Assembly: GCA_023055425.1 (NCBI GenBank)
Contig: JALGPY010000002.1
Span: 136,085,927-136,149,926 of the forward strand
Length of the DNA: 64,000 nucleotides
Source: Linanthus parryae
Lineage: Eukaryota > Streptophyta > Magnoliopsida > Ericales > Polemoniaceae
Direction: 5' to 3'
The notes below the pieces were generated by a model. It made no database searches. It had not been told where the DNA came from and saw nothing but the letters and a program-made list of their open reading frames with translations. Position numbers and translations under genes: made by a program. Positions 44,956 to 56,742 of the stretch are shown one piece after another. Position 1 is the stretch's first letter, and the number at the start of each line of letters is the position of its first letter.

Positions 44956-45560
44956 TCAACTTTCCTTTCTTGTTCCTTCTGCAATTGCGCACATGACAGG
45001 CTTACTCCAATATTCGACTTCTATAGACTCGTCTTCGCACAAGTCTTTCATTAGGGAAGGGGTAGTCTTGACCTCGATCGAGATCTTTGCTGGACACTTG
45101 TCTTCGCTGATCTTTTTTCCTAGAGTAGCTAACACATTTGCATGTAGATTATCGGCTCTAGGGGTGTTCTCGTACTTGATTAAGTCGAACTTCTGAACTA
45201 GCTTCTGCACGATCGACCTGTCACTCAACAAGTCGATCTCTTCTAAACTATACTCGCCCGAAACTTGCTTCACAATTAGCTTGGAATCCCCCATCACAAT
45301 TAAGTTTCGAACTTCTAGAGCTCTAGCCGCGAGGAGGCCTGCGATTAAAGCTTCATACTCGGCTTCATTGTTGGTTACCGCAAAGTCCATCTTGTTTGAC
45401 ATTTGGATGACTTCCCCACCGAGCCTAGTCAGAACAATCCAATTTCCTCCTCTTGTTCTCGTGGATGATCCGTCAAAGTGCAGCCTCCAAAAGTTCTCAT
45501 CTGGGAATTGAGCTAACAAATCTTCCACTTCTTGAGACTTAATGTCTTTTGCGCGCGCGC
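44956..45560 (-). pseudogene. Element D second (archaeal-type) RNase H
   Basis: A 190-residue open stretch: WRLHFDGSSTRTRGGNW (first Asp), TNNEAEYEALIAGL (Glu), VMGDSKLIVKQVSGEY (Asp), then ENTPRADNLHANVLATLG, where HAN replaces the usual DAN/DAL. This is the dual-RNase-H signature of the Tat lineage, possibly used to remove tRNA primer or extra RNA. The upstream part of the frame is cut by the solo LTR at 45561 and resumes at 47297. Confidence 0.85.
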
Positions 45561-47296
45561 TGATAACTCCGTTTTCGGAGTTATTTTATTTCTTATTTTG
45601 CTACATTTTGTATGCTCATCATGAAGAATTTAGCATCTTTTCGAGTAAATCATGCTTTAATTGTTGATAATGAGTTCATGAGCTATGAATGTGAAGTCCG
45701 GGCGTTTTCTACATCATGTTACATGTTTTTTATCGTATTTTTTCACATTTGATCTTCGCGGGGTGTTCGTGTTGTGTTTTTCAGGAACGGAGCACGCGAG
45801 GAGCAAGTGGATAGAGGAAACGAACTTCGGAAACTAAGGCGAGCTCGAGAATTGGGAAGGAAAGCAAGAGACAATGATTCGAATGATAGAGAGGCACATG
45901 AGAAGATGTTACGGGCATTGAGCATCTGGAGAGCTCAAAATGGAGGATCAAGTGATGGGTCGATGCTCAGAAAGTGATTCGAAGGCATGCGCTACAAGGG
46001 GGACGAAGTTTCGATTTTTGCAAAGTTCATGGGAGGTCATACGACCTCACTCAGAGGTCACACGACCTGGGAAAATAAGGACAGAGAGCTATGTAGTTGG
46101 AAGCAGGTCCTGCAGGACCTCACTCAGAGGTCACAGGACCTGGTGGCGAGTGGCCAGAGGTCGCAGGACCTCAATCTCAGGTCGCAGGACCTGCGTCAGA
46201 AGACAGCATGCAGGCAACAAGGAAACAGGTCTTGCAAGACCTCATTCAGAGGTCATACGACCTCCTCTTGCCATTTCCAGAGGTCGCACGACCTGGAATG
46301 GAGGTCGTACGACCTGGTGCGCAGCACAACTTTTTGAAAATTGTCGGGAACTTTGTGTAATTATTTCTAATTAGTCCCAAACACTTTGGAAACGTACTTA
46401 GACATGTTTAGGTCGTATTTTTGAAGATGAGACATTACGAACGACGCACTTTGGAGCTTGGGAGCACTTTGGAGCTTGGATTTCATCCGTTTGGCTTCTA
46501 GATCTTCGTTTCTTCTCTAGTTTTTGTTATTTGATCATGAAACATTGTGTATTGATCATGTTTATGAGTAGCTAAACACTTATTTCGGGATATCTCGTAG
46601 GAAACTAGGGTTTGATCACTGCGTATTGTGATTTATGGATTTGCTTGCATGCTTTCAAGCTTAATTGATGATTTCTTATCTAGTTATGTGTATTTTATGC
46701 GTTTCGTCTATCTTTTCTATTGGTAGACGTATTAATAGAATTGTGCTAGGTTATAAATGATAGAGGAATATACGTTTGTTGCCCGGAAAATTGAAATACA
46801 CACTAGCCGTATCTAGGGTTGAGGAATCTTGCTAGTTAGCTAAGAACAAAGAGTAGAATCAATATCGTAATGCGTGCTTAAACTTGAGTAGGCTAGAGGA
46901 ATCAGTTATGAGAGTTTAAGCATAGTTATTGGTTGAGATATCTTCAATATAAAATTGCTCGTTTAACTAGAACAAAAACTTATCGTGTTAGTAGAACATA
47001 AATCCAACGTAGTGTGAGAGACCGAGTGATCCGTAGAGATATCCTGAACTTGATCAATTTTGAGAAACATCCAAATCAATTCGTGCTTGTTAATCTTGAA
47101 ATAATTCTTCGAATTATTTGAGATAATTGTTATTTTAATTATTAGTAGAACTAGAACACACAACTCAACGCGCTTTGCCCACACGAAGAACAAACTTAGT
47201 AGTTAATTTACACGAAGTCTCTTGGGTTCGACAACCCGGATTTTCGGAATATTATCACTACACCGACAACTGTGCACTTGCAGTTGGAGCGTGTCA
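45561..47296 (+). mobile_element. Solo LTR, relative of element A (Athila-type)
   Basis: A 1736-bp LTR with sense ends TGATAACTCCGTTTTCGGAG and GTGCACTTGCAGTTGGAGCG-TGTCA, flanked by a perfect 5-bp duplication CGCGC (45556-45560 and 47297-47301). No primer site or internal sequence follows, so it is a solo LTR from LTR-LTR recombination. It interrupts element D between its two RNase H regions, in opposite orientation. Ends and many inner blocks match the element A LTR, including GAGGAATC copies at 46763 (variant), 46821 and 46896. Confidence 0.93.
46033..46315. repeat. Palindrome array AGGTCGTACGACCT (solo LTR)
   Basis: About nine units of AGGTCRYRYGACCT or AGGTC..GGACCT, for example 46033-46048, 46105-46120 (AGGTCCTGCAGGACCT, perfect), 46277-46296 and 46302-46315 (AGGTCGTACGACCT, perfect). 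It occupies the same place in the LTR as the TCTTCGTGCGAAGA array in element A. Confidence 0.92.
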
Positions 47297-47768
47297 CGCG
47301 CACGTGAGGTCGTACTGCGATATGGTCATATACCATTTTTCCAATCTTCCGCAAGGATCAGAATGCCCCAGCAAGTATCGAATAGGGTCACTCTTGGTCA
47401 TTACTACACCTTTATGAGATACAAAGTAGTGCTTCAAATTCCCATAACAAAGAATAGAGAAAGGCAGTGTCGCTCAGTATCTATGTACTTGGATTCAGCG
47501 GATTGCACCAAGCGCGATATGTAATAGATAGGTCTCTCCTAGCCTTCAAACTCCTGGGCGAGTAAGGCTCCAATCGATTTATTCGACGAAGTAAGGTACA
47601 GGAGCAGAGGCGATCCAAGTTGAGGCGCGATCACAACTCGGTTAGATGTCAACAATTGTTTTAGCTTCTCGAACATCGTTTGGTGCTCCTCTGTCCAAAT
47701 ATATGTTGCATTTTTTTTTTGAGAAAATTACCGAAGCAAAATGTCAGTTATGCAATTGCCGGTATGAA
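47297..47768 (-). pseudogene. Element D first RNase H, decayed
   Basis: Out-of-frame text such as TEEHQTMFEKLKQLL and SNKSIGALLAQEFEG matches the gypsy RNase H that follows RT. It carries several stops, a poly-T run (47710-47720) and frameshifts. It joins, across the solo LTR, to the second RNase H at 45560. Confidence 0.7.
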
Positions 47769-48701
47769 TCACCTCAAATATGAGAGCTTTCCCTGGAATG
47801 TCTTCAATGCACTTTGGGTCCGTGGTGCAGGCAAGCTGGTGATAGCTGAAACCTTGGCGGGATCGGGCTTGATTCCATGCCGGTGGATCACACATCCTAA
47901 AAACTTCCCCGAGGTTACCCCAAATGTGCACTTCATGGGGTTCATATTCAGCTGAAACCACCTGCATCTCTCAAAGACTTTTCTCAAGTCTTTCAAATGA
48001 TCCTTTTTCTTCCTTGACTTGATCACCAAATCATCCACATAGAATTCGAATTCTTGATGCATCATATCGTGGAAAAGAGCCATCATCCCGCGCTGATAGG
48101 CTGCTCCAGCATTCTTCAAGCTGAAGGTCATGACTGTGTAGTGAAACACTCCTACAGGTGTAATGAAGGTAGTCTTCCTCGCGTCTTTGGGGTCCATCTT
48201 GATCTGATTATAGCTGCTAAATCCGTCCATGAAACTGAATATCTGGTGGCCTGTAGTGGAATCAATCAAGAGATCTATGTTGGTCAATGGGAAGTCATCT
48301 TTTGGGCTAAATAGATTCAAGTCCCTGAAGTCAACGCAGATTCGCAGCTGCCCGTTCTTCTTCAGAACTGGTACAATGTTGGCAAGCCAAGTGGGATGGT
48401 GCTCAGGCTTGATAAACTTAGCATTCAGCAGCTTCACTATTTCCTCTTTTATCTTCATGTTAATCTCCGGCCAAAAACTTCTCGTGCTTTGATTTATTGG
48501 CTTAGTTCCTTGAATGACGTCCAACCTGTGCATGGTGATCTCCATATCTAATCCGGGCATTTCGTCATACTCCCATGCGAAGACATCTTTGTATTCTGTT
48601 AGCAGCTTCAACAAACCAAGTTCTTCTTCTAGATCAAGATCCGCGCTCAGGAATATTGGTCTTTTCTTCTGCTCTGTTGGGCTCAAGAACACCTCTTTCA
48701 A
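47769..48701 (-). pseudogene. Element D reverse transcriptase
   Basis: A 310-codon open stretch: FAWEYDEMPGLDMEI and HRLDVIQGTKPINQ (RT start), LRICVDFRDLN, FSFMDGFSSYNQIKMD (first catalytic Asp, D159), AAYQRGMMALFHDM, FYVDDLVIKS (YVDD at 221-224), FLGCVIHRHGIKPDP. The catalytic residues are intact, unlike in A and B. MPFGLKNAGAT reads MTFSLKNAGAA. The frame is lost soon after KLSYLR. Confidence 0.88.
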
Positions 48702-49197
48702 TTCTTATTTTTTCAATTTTGGCTTGTCTTCCATGCACTCGGGTGCCTCCTTTAGCTTTTCAATGGTTGTTCCTATCATATCCTCTTCTGGTACTTTCTC
48801 CGCTATCTTATTAATTTGCCCAGGGACATCCTCGATAGGTGGGGTCAAAGATGGCCCCACGCACCTTCAGATGCGATAACATTTCTTCCCATTTGCGTAG
48901 AAGCTGTCCACCTCCTTGCCTTTATTGTCGTGCCTAAAGATTTATTTGAGTGTGTAGACATTCTTCTTTTGGTATACCTCCATCGACACCTCTTCCTGCG
49001 AAGGATGCTTCTCCTTATGGGCTTCTCTCATCACCATTACTCCCGCCGACGACTGCTTTTTAGTGTCTTCCTATTTAAGAAAGGGAGTTGGATTGAAAGG
49101 CCCTGGCATCTCCTCATCTGCCATCACAGTAAAGCAAACTGCTTTTGTCAGGTGTGCTTCGTTCAAATTTAACGAATTTATTGAGGCTGGTATATCC
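48702..49197 (-). pseudogene. Element D region upstream of RT
   Basis: Frameshifted pol-linker sequence with no complete domain; a short stretch near 49180-49075 (SINSLNLNEAHLTKAVCFT) may belong to the protease-RT connection. Cut at 49198 by copia LTR F. Confidence 0.45.
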
Positions 49198-49794
49198 TGT
49201 AGGGTTTTGATAACGAATACGCAGGTAAAGAACAATATAATTATCCTATCAAGACCCTCCAAGGAACACAGGAAGAGAAATCATGACGATGGTAAGAGAA
49301 TAGTGTTATGTACCTTTGGGGTCTCCTTGATGACTTCTAACAAGAAACTTATCACGTCTCTAAGGTTGATCCACGCCCAGAGGTGAGATCAAGATCTTCC
49401 AAATGTCTTGTGCTAGCTAGGAAGAATGGAAGAGGACGATGAAATCACGCAACGGAGCACCAAAGAGAGGCGGCGGCCTCTCTTATGGCCGACGGGTAGG
49501 GGCGGACGGACAAGGGGGTTGGCCCTCTTGTTTGTCTTGCTCTCTCCTACTCAAAGTATATTATGAGAATAAGTTGTAGGGAAGGAAACTAGGAGCATCC
49601 TTTATATAGTCCAACAACTCCTTGTTACTACATAAATGCCCTTTCCTAATCCTAATCAAGTTCGGATTAGTCCGAATTGCATATTAGTCCACCTAAGTTA
49701 GCAAGTTGTTGCGATTTGATCCTTCTAATTAATTAATCATATTAATTAATTATTTCTCAAGTCTAGTTCACCACTATATGGCGTGTGACCCCAT
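49198..49794 (-). repeat. Copia LTR F, first part
   Basis: Begins TGTAGGGTTTTGATAACG at 49198, as the inner end of Copia-1's LTR, and matches it up to GCGTGTGACCCCAT, where Copia-2 is inserted. The match resumes at 58171. TATA box complement at 49601-49608. Confidence 0.88.
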
Positions 49795-51165
49795 TGTTGG
49801 GTTTTGACGTAGGTAACGTAGCGGAATAACAAAAAATGTAATCCTACTCAAAGCCCACCAAGGATCACAGGAAGAGACATCATAACATGATAAGTGACAT
49901 AGTAATGTGTACCTTTTGATTTGAGAGATCACACGAAGAATGATGTGCTAGATTGGACCGGAGTGAGAGGGAAGAGCGAATCAGGCAACCAAAAGGAAGA
50001 AGAGAGAGCTTGGCCCTATCTCTTGGCTGATGGGGATGGTGCGGATGGCTAGGGGCGGCGTCCTCTAGCTTGTCTCGCGCTCTCTCTTTTCCTCTCTCCC
50101 ACTCTCTTGTGTTATGTCTAATAACATTAGTGGGAAGTAAGGTAGAGCCTCCTTTATATAGTCCAACAACTCCTTGTTAACTACATAAAGGTCCCTCCTA
50201 GTTCTACATGAACTTGGATCAGTCCCTTCCTTGCAAATTAGTCCTACTAAGTTTGAAATGTGTTGCATAATGATCCTTCTTATTGATTAATCATATTAGT
50301 TAATCCCAAATCTATTTCTACTCTGTTTGACGTGTGACCCCATAGGTTCGTACTTAGTTGGTAGTAACTTATTACTAACATGGAGCGGTGTCTAGCAACA
50401 CATCCATGCCACCCAACTAATAGAAATAGTCAGTGATCTCGACAAACCTTTGTGTCCAATATCTCATGTTGCACTATCCCTTTGTCTCCATATCCGGATT
50501 GGACACGAGACATAAATAGTCACGCTCGTATATCCAATCCATAGTTCCTCGATCCTGGGAATATGCTTATGCAAGCAGATAACATCAATATCTCCATATT
50601 GATTTATCTGAGTCTAGCCAGACATTCAATAAGCCTCATCCCTCGAGTGGCCGTGGATATTTACTCCCATTATGTAGGAGGGACAAATCCTATCTACATC
50701 ACTACGATCTCTAAGCTTGCTTCCTATCATGCCCGATAACTACCTTTATAGTCACCCAGTTACGGTGTAATGTTTGATAACATCAAAGCACGATATTTCA
50801 CAACTAGAGTATCTAGTGACTTCAAGGCTAAGGATTGCAATTATATAAGCCCTACGAGAAGCGATTGTGACTTAACATAATCTAATGTATCCTTCTCGTT
50901 GTGGGTCAATCCAGTATGCCATTACTCCTTATGCATACCCATGTGTTAGACTTGATATCTCCATATCAATCTACCCACATACTAGTCTATATTTGATCGT
51001 CCTATTAATCAATATAGTGGACTAGGGATATTTAAGATAAACAACACATTTTATCTAAGGACTTCATTATATTAAATATCACAATATATAATAAATGAAT
51101 ATTCTAGCCAATTACAATGTTCATACTAAATATTTAGATTGCCTCTAGGGCATCTATTCCAACAG
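49795..51165 (-). repeat. Copia-2 3' LTR
   Basis: 1371 bp; TGTTGGAATAGA to CCCAACA on the sense strand. It lacks about 60 bases found in its partner (after GAAGAATGATGT near 49940); otherwise the two are nearly identical. TATA box complement at 50153-50160. Confidence 0.94.
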
Positions 51166-51207
51166 TCTCCCACTTGCACTAGAGCCAATCTGGTGCATCT
51201 CGTATGC

Positions 51208-52871
51208 CTATATGGCGTGCCCTTCATGCTTTCGCTGCGCAAGAGGTCTTGTGAGTGGATCTGAAAGATTGTCATTCGTTGGAATCTTGCACATCTTCAC
51301 ATCTTCTCGATCGATCATATCATGAATAAGATGGAATCTCCTAACTACATGCTTTGATCTCTGGTGTGATCTTGGTTCCTTGGCTTGTGCAATCGCCCCT
51401 GAGTTGTCACAGTACAACTCTATGGGATCCACGTTTCTAGGGACCACACCGAGCTCAGTGATAAACTTCTTTATCCAAACTGTCTCTTTTGCTGCTTTCG
51501 CAGCAGCAATGTACTCAGCTTCTGTTGTAGAATCAGCAAATGTCCCTTGCTTGGAACTCTTCCCGCTCACAGCTCCTCCATTTAGGCAAAACATGTATCC
51601 AGACTGCGATATGTAGTCATCTTTGTCGGTTTGGAAGCTTGCATCACTGTAACCCTTTACACTTAGCTCTTCCTCACCTCCAAATATCAAGAACGCATCC
51701 TTAGTTCTTCTCAAGTACTTTAGGATGTTCTTGACAGCATCTAGTGACTCTCACGCGGATTGGACTGATATCTGCTCACCATACTCAATGCGTATGATAC
51801 GTCTGGTCTATTACACAACATGGCATACATGATGGATCCTATGGCTGAAGGATAGGGTATCCTACTCATGCAGTCCTTCTCAATCTCATTGGAGGGACAG
51901 TCATTCTTAGAAAGAGCGACTCCATGCGACACGGGCAAGAATCCCTTATTGGAATCTTGCATGTTGAACCTCTTCAACACCTTGTCTATATATGTACTTT
52001 GACTTAGGCCGAGCAACCTTCTAGATCTATCCCTATAGATCTTTATACCAAGTATATAGGCTGCATCTCTTAAGTCTTTCATTGCAAAACACTTTCCTAG
52101 CCAATCTTTAACAGATTGCAAAGTAGGAATGTCGTTGCCAATGATTAGTATGTCATCCACATACAAGACCATTAATACTACAGAGCTCCCACTAACCTGC
52201 TTGTAAACACAAGGCTCATCTTCGTTCTTGGTGAAGCCAAACTCTTTGACCGCGTCATCAAAACGTCGATTCCAACTCCTAGAAGCTTTCTTTAATCCAT
52301 AAATGGATCTTTGCAGCTTACAGACTTTATTGGCATTCTCTGGATCCTCAAAACCCTCTGGTTGTGTCATGTACACATAATCGAGGAGGTTCCCATAAAG
52401 GAATGTTGTTTTGACATCCATCTTCCAAATCTCATAGTCGTAGTATGCTGCAATAGCAAGTAGGATTCGAATGGATTTAGTCATGGAGACTGCTGAAAAG
52501 GTCTCATCATAGTCAATACCATGAATCTGTCTATACCCTTTGGCTACCAATCGCCCCTTATAGGCAACTATGTTGCCATCCATGTCGTTCTTCTTCTTGA
52601 AGACCCACTTGCACCCTATGGGCCGAGCCCCTTCGGGTGGATCCACCAAAGTCCATACTTGGTTGGTGTACATGGAATCCATTTCGGATCTCATGGCTTC
52701 TAGACACTTCTTTGATTCTGGGCTTTTCATGGCTTCCCCGTAGGTTGCAGGCTCATCATCCATGAGTGGTACGTCATCGGGCTCAGTCACGAGAAGTCCA
52801 TACCTCTCTGGCTCATGACGCACTCTTCCTGATCTACGGAGTTCCTGTGTTACCTGAACAGGTTCCTCCAC
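51208..52871 (-). pseudogene. Copia-2 pol: reverse transcriptase and RNase H
   Basis: RT frame 52871-51741 has WKMDVKTTFLYGNLLD (first Asp) and LYVDDILIIG (YVDD residues 237-240), an otherwise clean copia RT. At 51741 a TGG-to-TAG change and a one-base shift break the link to RNase H (51714-51208), which is complete in its catalytic residues: YSDASFQTD, STTEAEYIAA, YCDNSGAIA, then KHVVRRFHLIHDMI. The frame stops at HEGHAI, 42 bases before the LTR. Confidence 0.92.
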
Positions 52872-52886
52872 AACAGCTTGCAGTTC

Positions 52887-54240
52887 CTACTCATGTTCCA
52901 TCAACGGTTCAGTGATTTGTGGTTCTTGAATCTCTTCAAGTTCTACAGCCCTCCCACTTGCTTCTTTAGAGACAAACTCTCTTTCTAGAAACACGCCGGT
53001 CCGAGCAATAAACACTTTGTTCTTGGTGGGATTGTAGAAATAATATCCTTTAGTTTCCTTAGGATATCCCGCAAATTTACACTTATCCGCTTTGGGTCCG
53101 AGCTTGTCTGTTTGTAAACAATTTACATAGACATCGCAGCCCCAAATCCTCATAAATGACACTATGGGACGTTTCCCAGTCCATATCTCATATGGTGTCT
53201 TCATGACTGATTTGGATGGAACACAGTTAATGGTAAAAGCTGCAGTCATTAGAGCATGTCCCCAAAATGATATCGGAAGATTTGTTTGAGACATCATAGA
53301 TCACACCATATCTAATAGCGTGCGATTCCTCCTATCGGAAACGCCATTCCATTGTGGCGTTCCGGGTGGAGTGAGGTGGGATACTATCCCACACTCTCTA
53401 AGATATTCATCAAACTCTTGGCTTAAGTATTCTCCTCCACGATCCGATCATAGAGCCTTAATACTTTTACCAAGTTGCTTATCTACTTCATTCTTGAATT
53501 CTTTGAACAATTCAAAGGATTCGGATTTGGCCTTCATAAGGTATACAAATCCATATCTACTGAAATCATCAGTAAACGTGATGAAGTAGGTGTAACCACC
53601 TCTGGCAGGCGTGGGGAATGGCCCACATACATCGGTATGTATGTGCGCCAATAACTCACTAGTCCACTCTCCTTTCTTATTGAAAGGGGACTTTGTCATT
53701 TTTCCTAATAAACAAGATTCACATGTCTCATATGATTCCAAATCAAATGAGTCTTGAAGTCCATCCTTATGGAGTCTAGATATGCGTTTCTCATTTATAT
53801 GGCCTAAACGACAGTGCCATAGATATGTAGGATTTAAATCGCTAGTTTTAATCCTTTTAGTATTTATGTTATAGATTGGACTATTTAGATCAAGGATATA
53901 CAATCCATTAGACAATGCGCACTCCAATAGTGCATACTATAAAAATAAATGGAGCAACACTTGTCCTTTATTGAAATAGAAAAACCCTTCTTGTCCAAAC
54001 AAGAAATGGAAATAATGTTTCTGGTCATAGCAGGCACATAAAAGCAATTGTATCATTCTAAAATAAGTCCAGAAGGCAAAGATAGCTCATAAACGCCTAC
54101 AACTAATGAAACAACTCTTGCTCCATTCCCAACGCGCATATCTACCTCCCCTTTAGCCAATCTTCTACTTCTTTTCAAATCCTGCACAGTTCGATGAATG
54201 TGAGAACCACATCCAGTATCCAATACGCAAGATGAAGAAA
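52887..54240 (-). pseudogene. Copia-2 pol: protease and integrase
   Basis: Protease motif VLDTGCGSH at 54220. A shift near 54050 leads to 53927-53448 with the integrase zinc residues (H38, H43, C69, C72) and the first catalytic Asp (HIHTDVCGP). Two CGA-to-TGA changes follow (before SDRGGEY at about 53448, and in DMV-stop-SMM at about 53300). The last piece (53297-52887) is the integrase C-terminus, ended by a CAG-to-TAG change in EHE-stop-ELQAVVE. The third catalytic Glu position reads SDRRNRT where Copia-1 has PERRNRT, so Glu is lost to Asp. Confidence 0.88.
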
Positions 54241-55108
54241 TAGAAAGATTGACATCTATAACATAAATACCTGGTGGTGGTGGAATCACTATTACAAGCT
54301 TCTTATCCTCCATATATTTAGGGCAATTCCTCCTCCAGTGACCCGGCTGGCTGCAGTAGTGACATTCACCTTTAGCCACGCCTCCACTAGGCTTTAGGGC
54401 TTCCTTGGATTTTGCAATTTTCTTGTTCTTTCCTTTGGAAGTAGAGGCAACTTCTTTGCCCTTCTTATTATGAACCATCATTATGGCCTTGCCCTTGCCT
54501 TTGTTGACGCTCTGTTCAGCTGTCTTTAGCATGTTCAACAAGTATGGCAGAGTCTTACTGATCTCGTTCATATTAAAGTTCATGATGAACTGATTATAAC
54601 TGTCAGGCAACGATTGCAAGACAAGATCAGTTGCCAAATCTTGGCCAAGTGGGAATCCCAGTCTCTCAAGATTTTCAATGTACCCGATAATTCGTAGCAC
54701 ATGAGGCCCTACTGGATTCCCCTTTGCTAGACTACCCATGAATAATGCTTTAGACACCTCATAGCACTCATGCCTTGCCTATTCCTGAAACAATTGTTTC
54801 AAGTGTATGATCATATCATAGGCTTCCATATTCTCATGTTGCTTCTGAAGCTCAAGAGTCATGGTGCAAAGCATGAGGCAAGTCACATCATTAGAATCAT
54901 AAATATGTATCTGACGTGCCCTCACATCCGCTAGAGCAGACTCATCTTGTGGTGGGGATGGAATTAGAGTGTCCAAGACGTACAACTTCTTTTCTTGCTT
55001 AAGGACAATCCTTAAGTTTCTGTACCAGTCAAAGAAATTCGTTCCAGATAGTTTAACCTTCTCAAGGACAGATCGTAGGGATGAAGTCGATGCGTTGTTG
55101 TTTGCCAT
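54241..55108 (-). pseudogene. Copia-2 gag with zinc knuckle
   Basis: Start ATG at 55108 (MANNNASTSSLRS). LSGTNFFDWYRNLRIVL is the gag signature; CHYCSQPGHWRRNC (about 54364-54323) the knuckle. A TAG at 54779 (LFQE-stop-AR) stands at the same codon as in Copia-1 and Copia-4. The downstream SLAKGNPVG is sense here, where Copia-1 and Copia-3 have a TAA. Confidence 0.88.
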
Positions 55109-56728
55109 TTGGAATTCTACAAAACGAGAAATGTGCAATTTTAGTATTTTGAACAATTTAGCTATATTCAACAATGGCTAGATCATCAAATATAGCTCCC
55201 ACTATTTTTCTCGGATTAATAGCCCTCACCATTAATGCGGAAAATATCATTATATTTTCTAGTAGGTCCAAGATCCCTTTTTCCCTTCTTCTTGAGCTTG
55301 CTTTGGCACGTCACCCAAGAATAGGTTATTTAGGTAGGAACCATTCCAATTGCATCCAATGAAACTCTTGGTCTAATTAGGTGAATAACTCTTTATTCTT
55401 TATCCCATGGATAACGCCTAATTGTCATGCCTCTAGGTTCATCAATCCAATTGAGTCTTACCTAGTTGCGTCCAACCTCTTGCTTCAACATACACACATT
55501 ACTAGCTTGTGTCGTCCGCAACACACCATGGTAAATTAAAATCGCCTTTCTTTGGCAAGCCCGAATTTTAATGAACACTGATCATGAAGGGTGTTTTGGC
55601 AAGAGAAGGCAAAACACAATATCTAATTGAGGGATTTTAACTTTCTTAATTTGTTTGGATGATCTAATCAACATGATCTACTTATTTGGATTGGGCAATC
55701 CACATAAAAGACCAAACTTTTTTATTATTATCTTGTTAACGTTTTCCTAGTATCGCCATAAATACAAATTAAATAACAAGACATGAATAACAAACATACC
55801 CAAAAAAAACGTGGTATGGATATGGCCCCTAGACTATGATATTATCAAGCCAATAATAATTTCCATTGCCCGAAAGTGACAAGCTCATCTCCATGTGCTC
55901 CACCATACCTGCGCGCCTAGGGGTGTCTTCTTTGTCTTTTGGCTTCTTTGGTCCTCCGGTCTTCTTCTCCATGCTCTTGGCTATCATCTAAATATTTTTA
56001 ATTCTAGCTTAACATCTAGAATAAATAAATAATAAAAGCCTCACATGTCGAGGAGAAAAGACGACTCGCAGGCCGTAAAACCTAATTAATTATTACATTA
56101 ATTTGATCAGCTCGCAGTCCGTAAACCAAAACACAAAGCAATAAACATCCACAACCTAGGCCATATCCATCCACCATGCAACAAAGCACATAATACAGTT
56201 AAAACCAATTTTTTAACGAGCTTGTTCAATTTTAATTGAATTGGGTAATTAGGGTAACAACGGTCCAAGGGGTCCAACCTAAGCCTAGGTCGAACCCCAA
56301 GGACCGCCACCCGCCACTTGAGCCCGACCCAAGGTCGGCCGCCCCATGTGACCCCCGACCCTTGCTTGTTGCGCAAGGAAGGGGGTGGACGGCTAGGGTT
56401 TCGGCCCTAGCCTCCTTCCCTTCTTCCTTGTTGCCCAAGCATGGTTGTTTCCTTTATGGATGTTTCCATAAAATTGTTTCCATAATTGGAAACTCCTTTT
56501 GAACTATGTGCCCATGAACCCTAATTTTTATGAACTCAATAATTCACATCCTATGTGATAAAACTCACCAATTCTAACATCAAATGTTAAATGAGATCTT
56601 GTTTATACTGAATCAATTTCAATTGGCATCTACTATGCCAATTTATTTCAGTTTTCGCGTACTAATAACAATACGGTGTATAAACTGAAATCGTAACACA
56701 TAAAATCATGTTACGCGCTACGACCTGT
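55109..56728 (-). other. Copia-2 leader
   Basis: About 1.6 kb aligned with the other copia leaders, including the ACTCGCAGGCCGTAAA repeats (56060-56125) and a GC-rich part (56270-56410). No conserved sense ORF. Confidence 0.75.
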
Positions 56729-56741
56729 GGCTCTGATACCA
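56729..56741 (-). other. Copia-2 primer-binding site (tRNA-iMet)
   Basis: Sense TGGTATCAGAGCC, one base from the LTR. Confidence 0.93.
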
Positions 56742-56742
56742 C

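Larger units (their letters stand above)
43700..49197 (-). mobile_element. Element D, Tat-lineage Ty3/gypsy pol remnant
   Basis: Minus-strand order: upstream linker (49197-48702), RT (48701-47769), first RNase H (decayed, 47768-47297), a solo LTR of another family, second 'archaeal-type' RNase H (45555-44956), integrase (44500-43720). Two RNase H domains identify the Tat/Ogre/Retand lineage. No LTR of D is seen: the left end meets the PMD-like sequence and the right end is cut by copia LTR F at 49198. Confidence 0.82.

Noticed and set aside
45774..46374. Coding ORFs in the solo LTR
   Set aside because: The frames run through the palindrome array in all registers (repeated QDLRSQ, TSLRGHTT), which only reflects the repeat.
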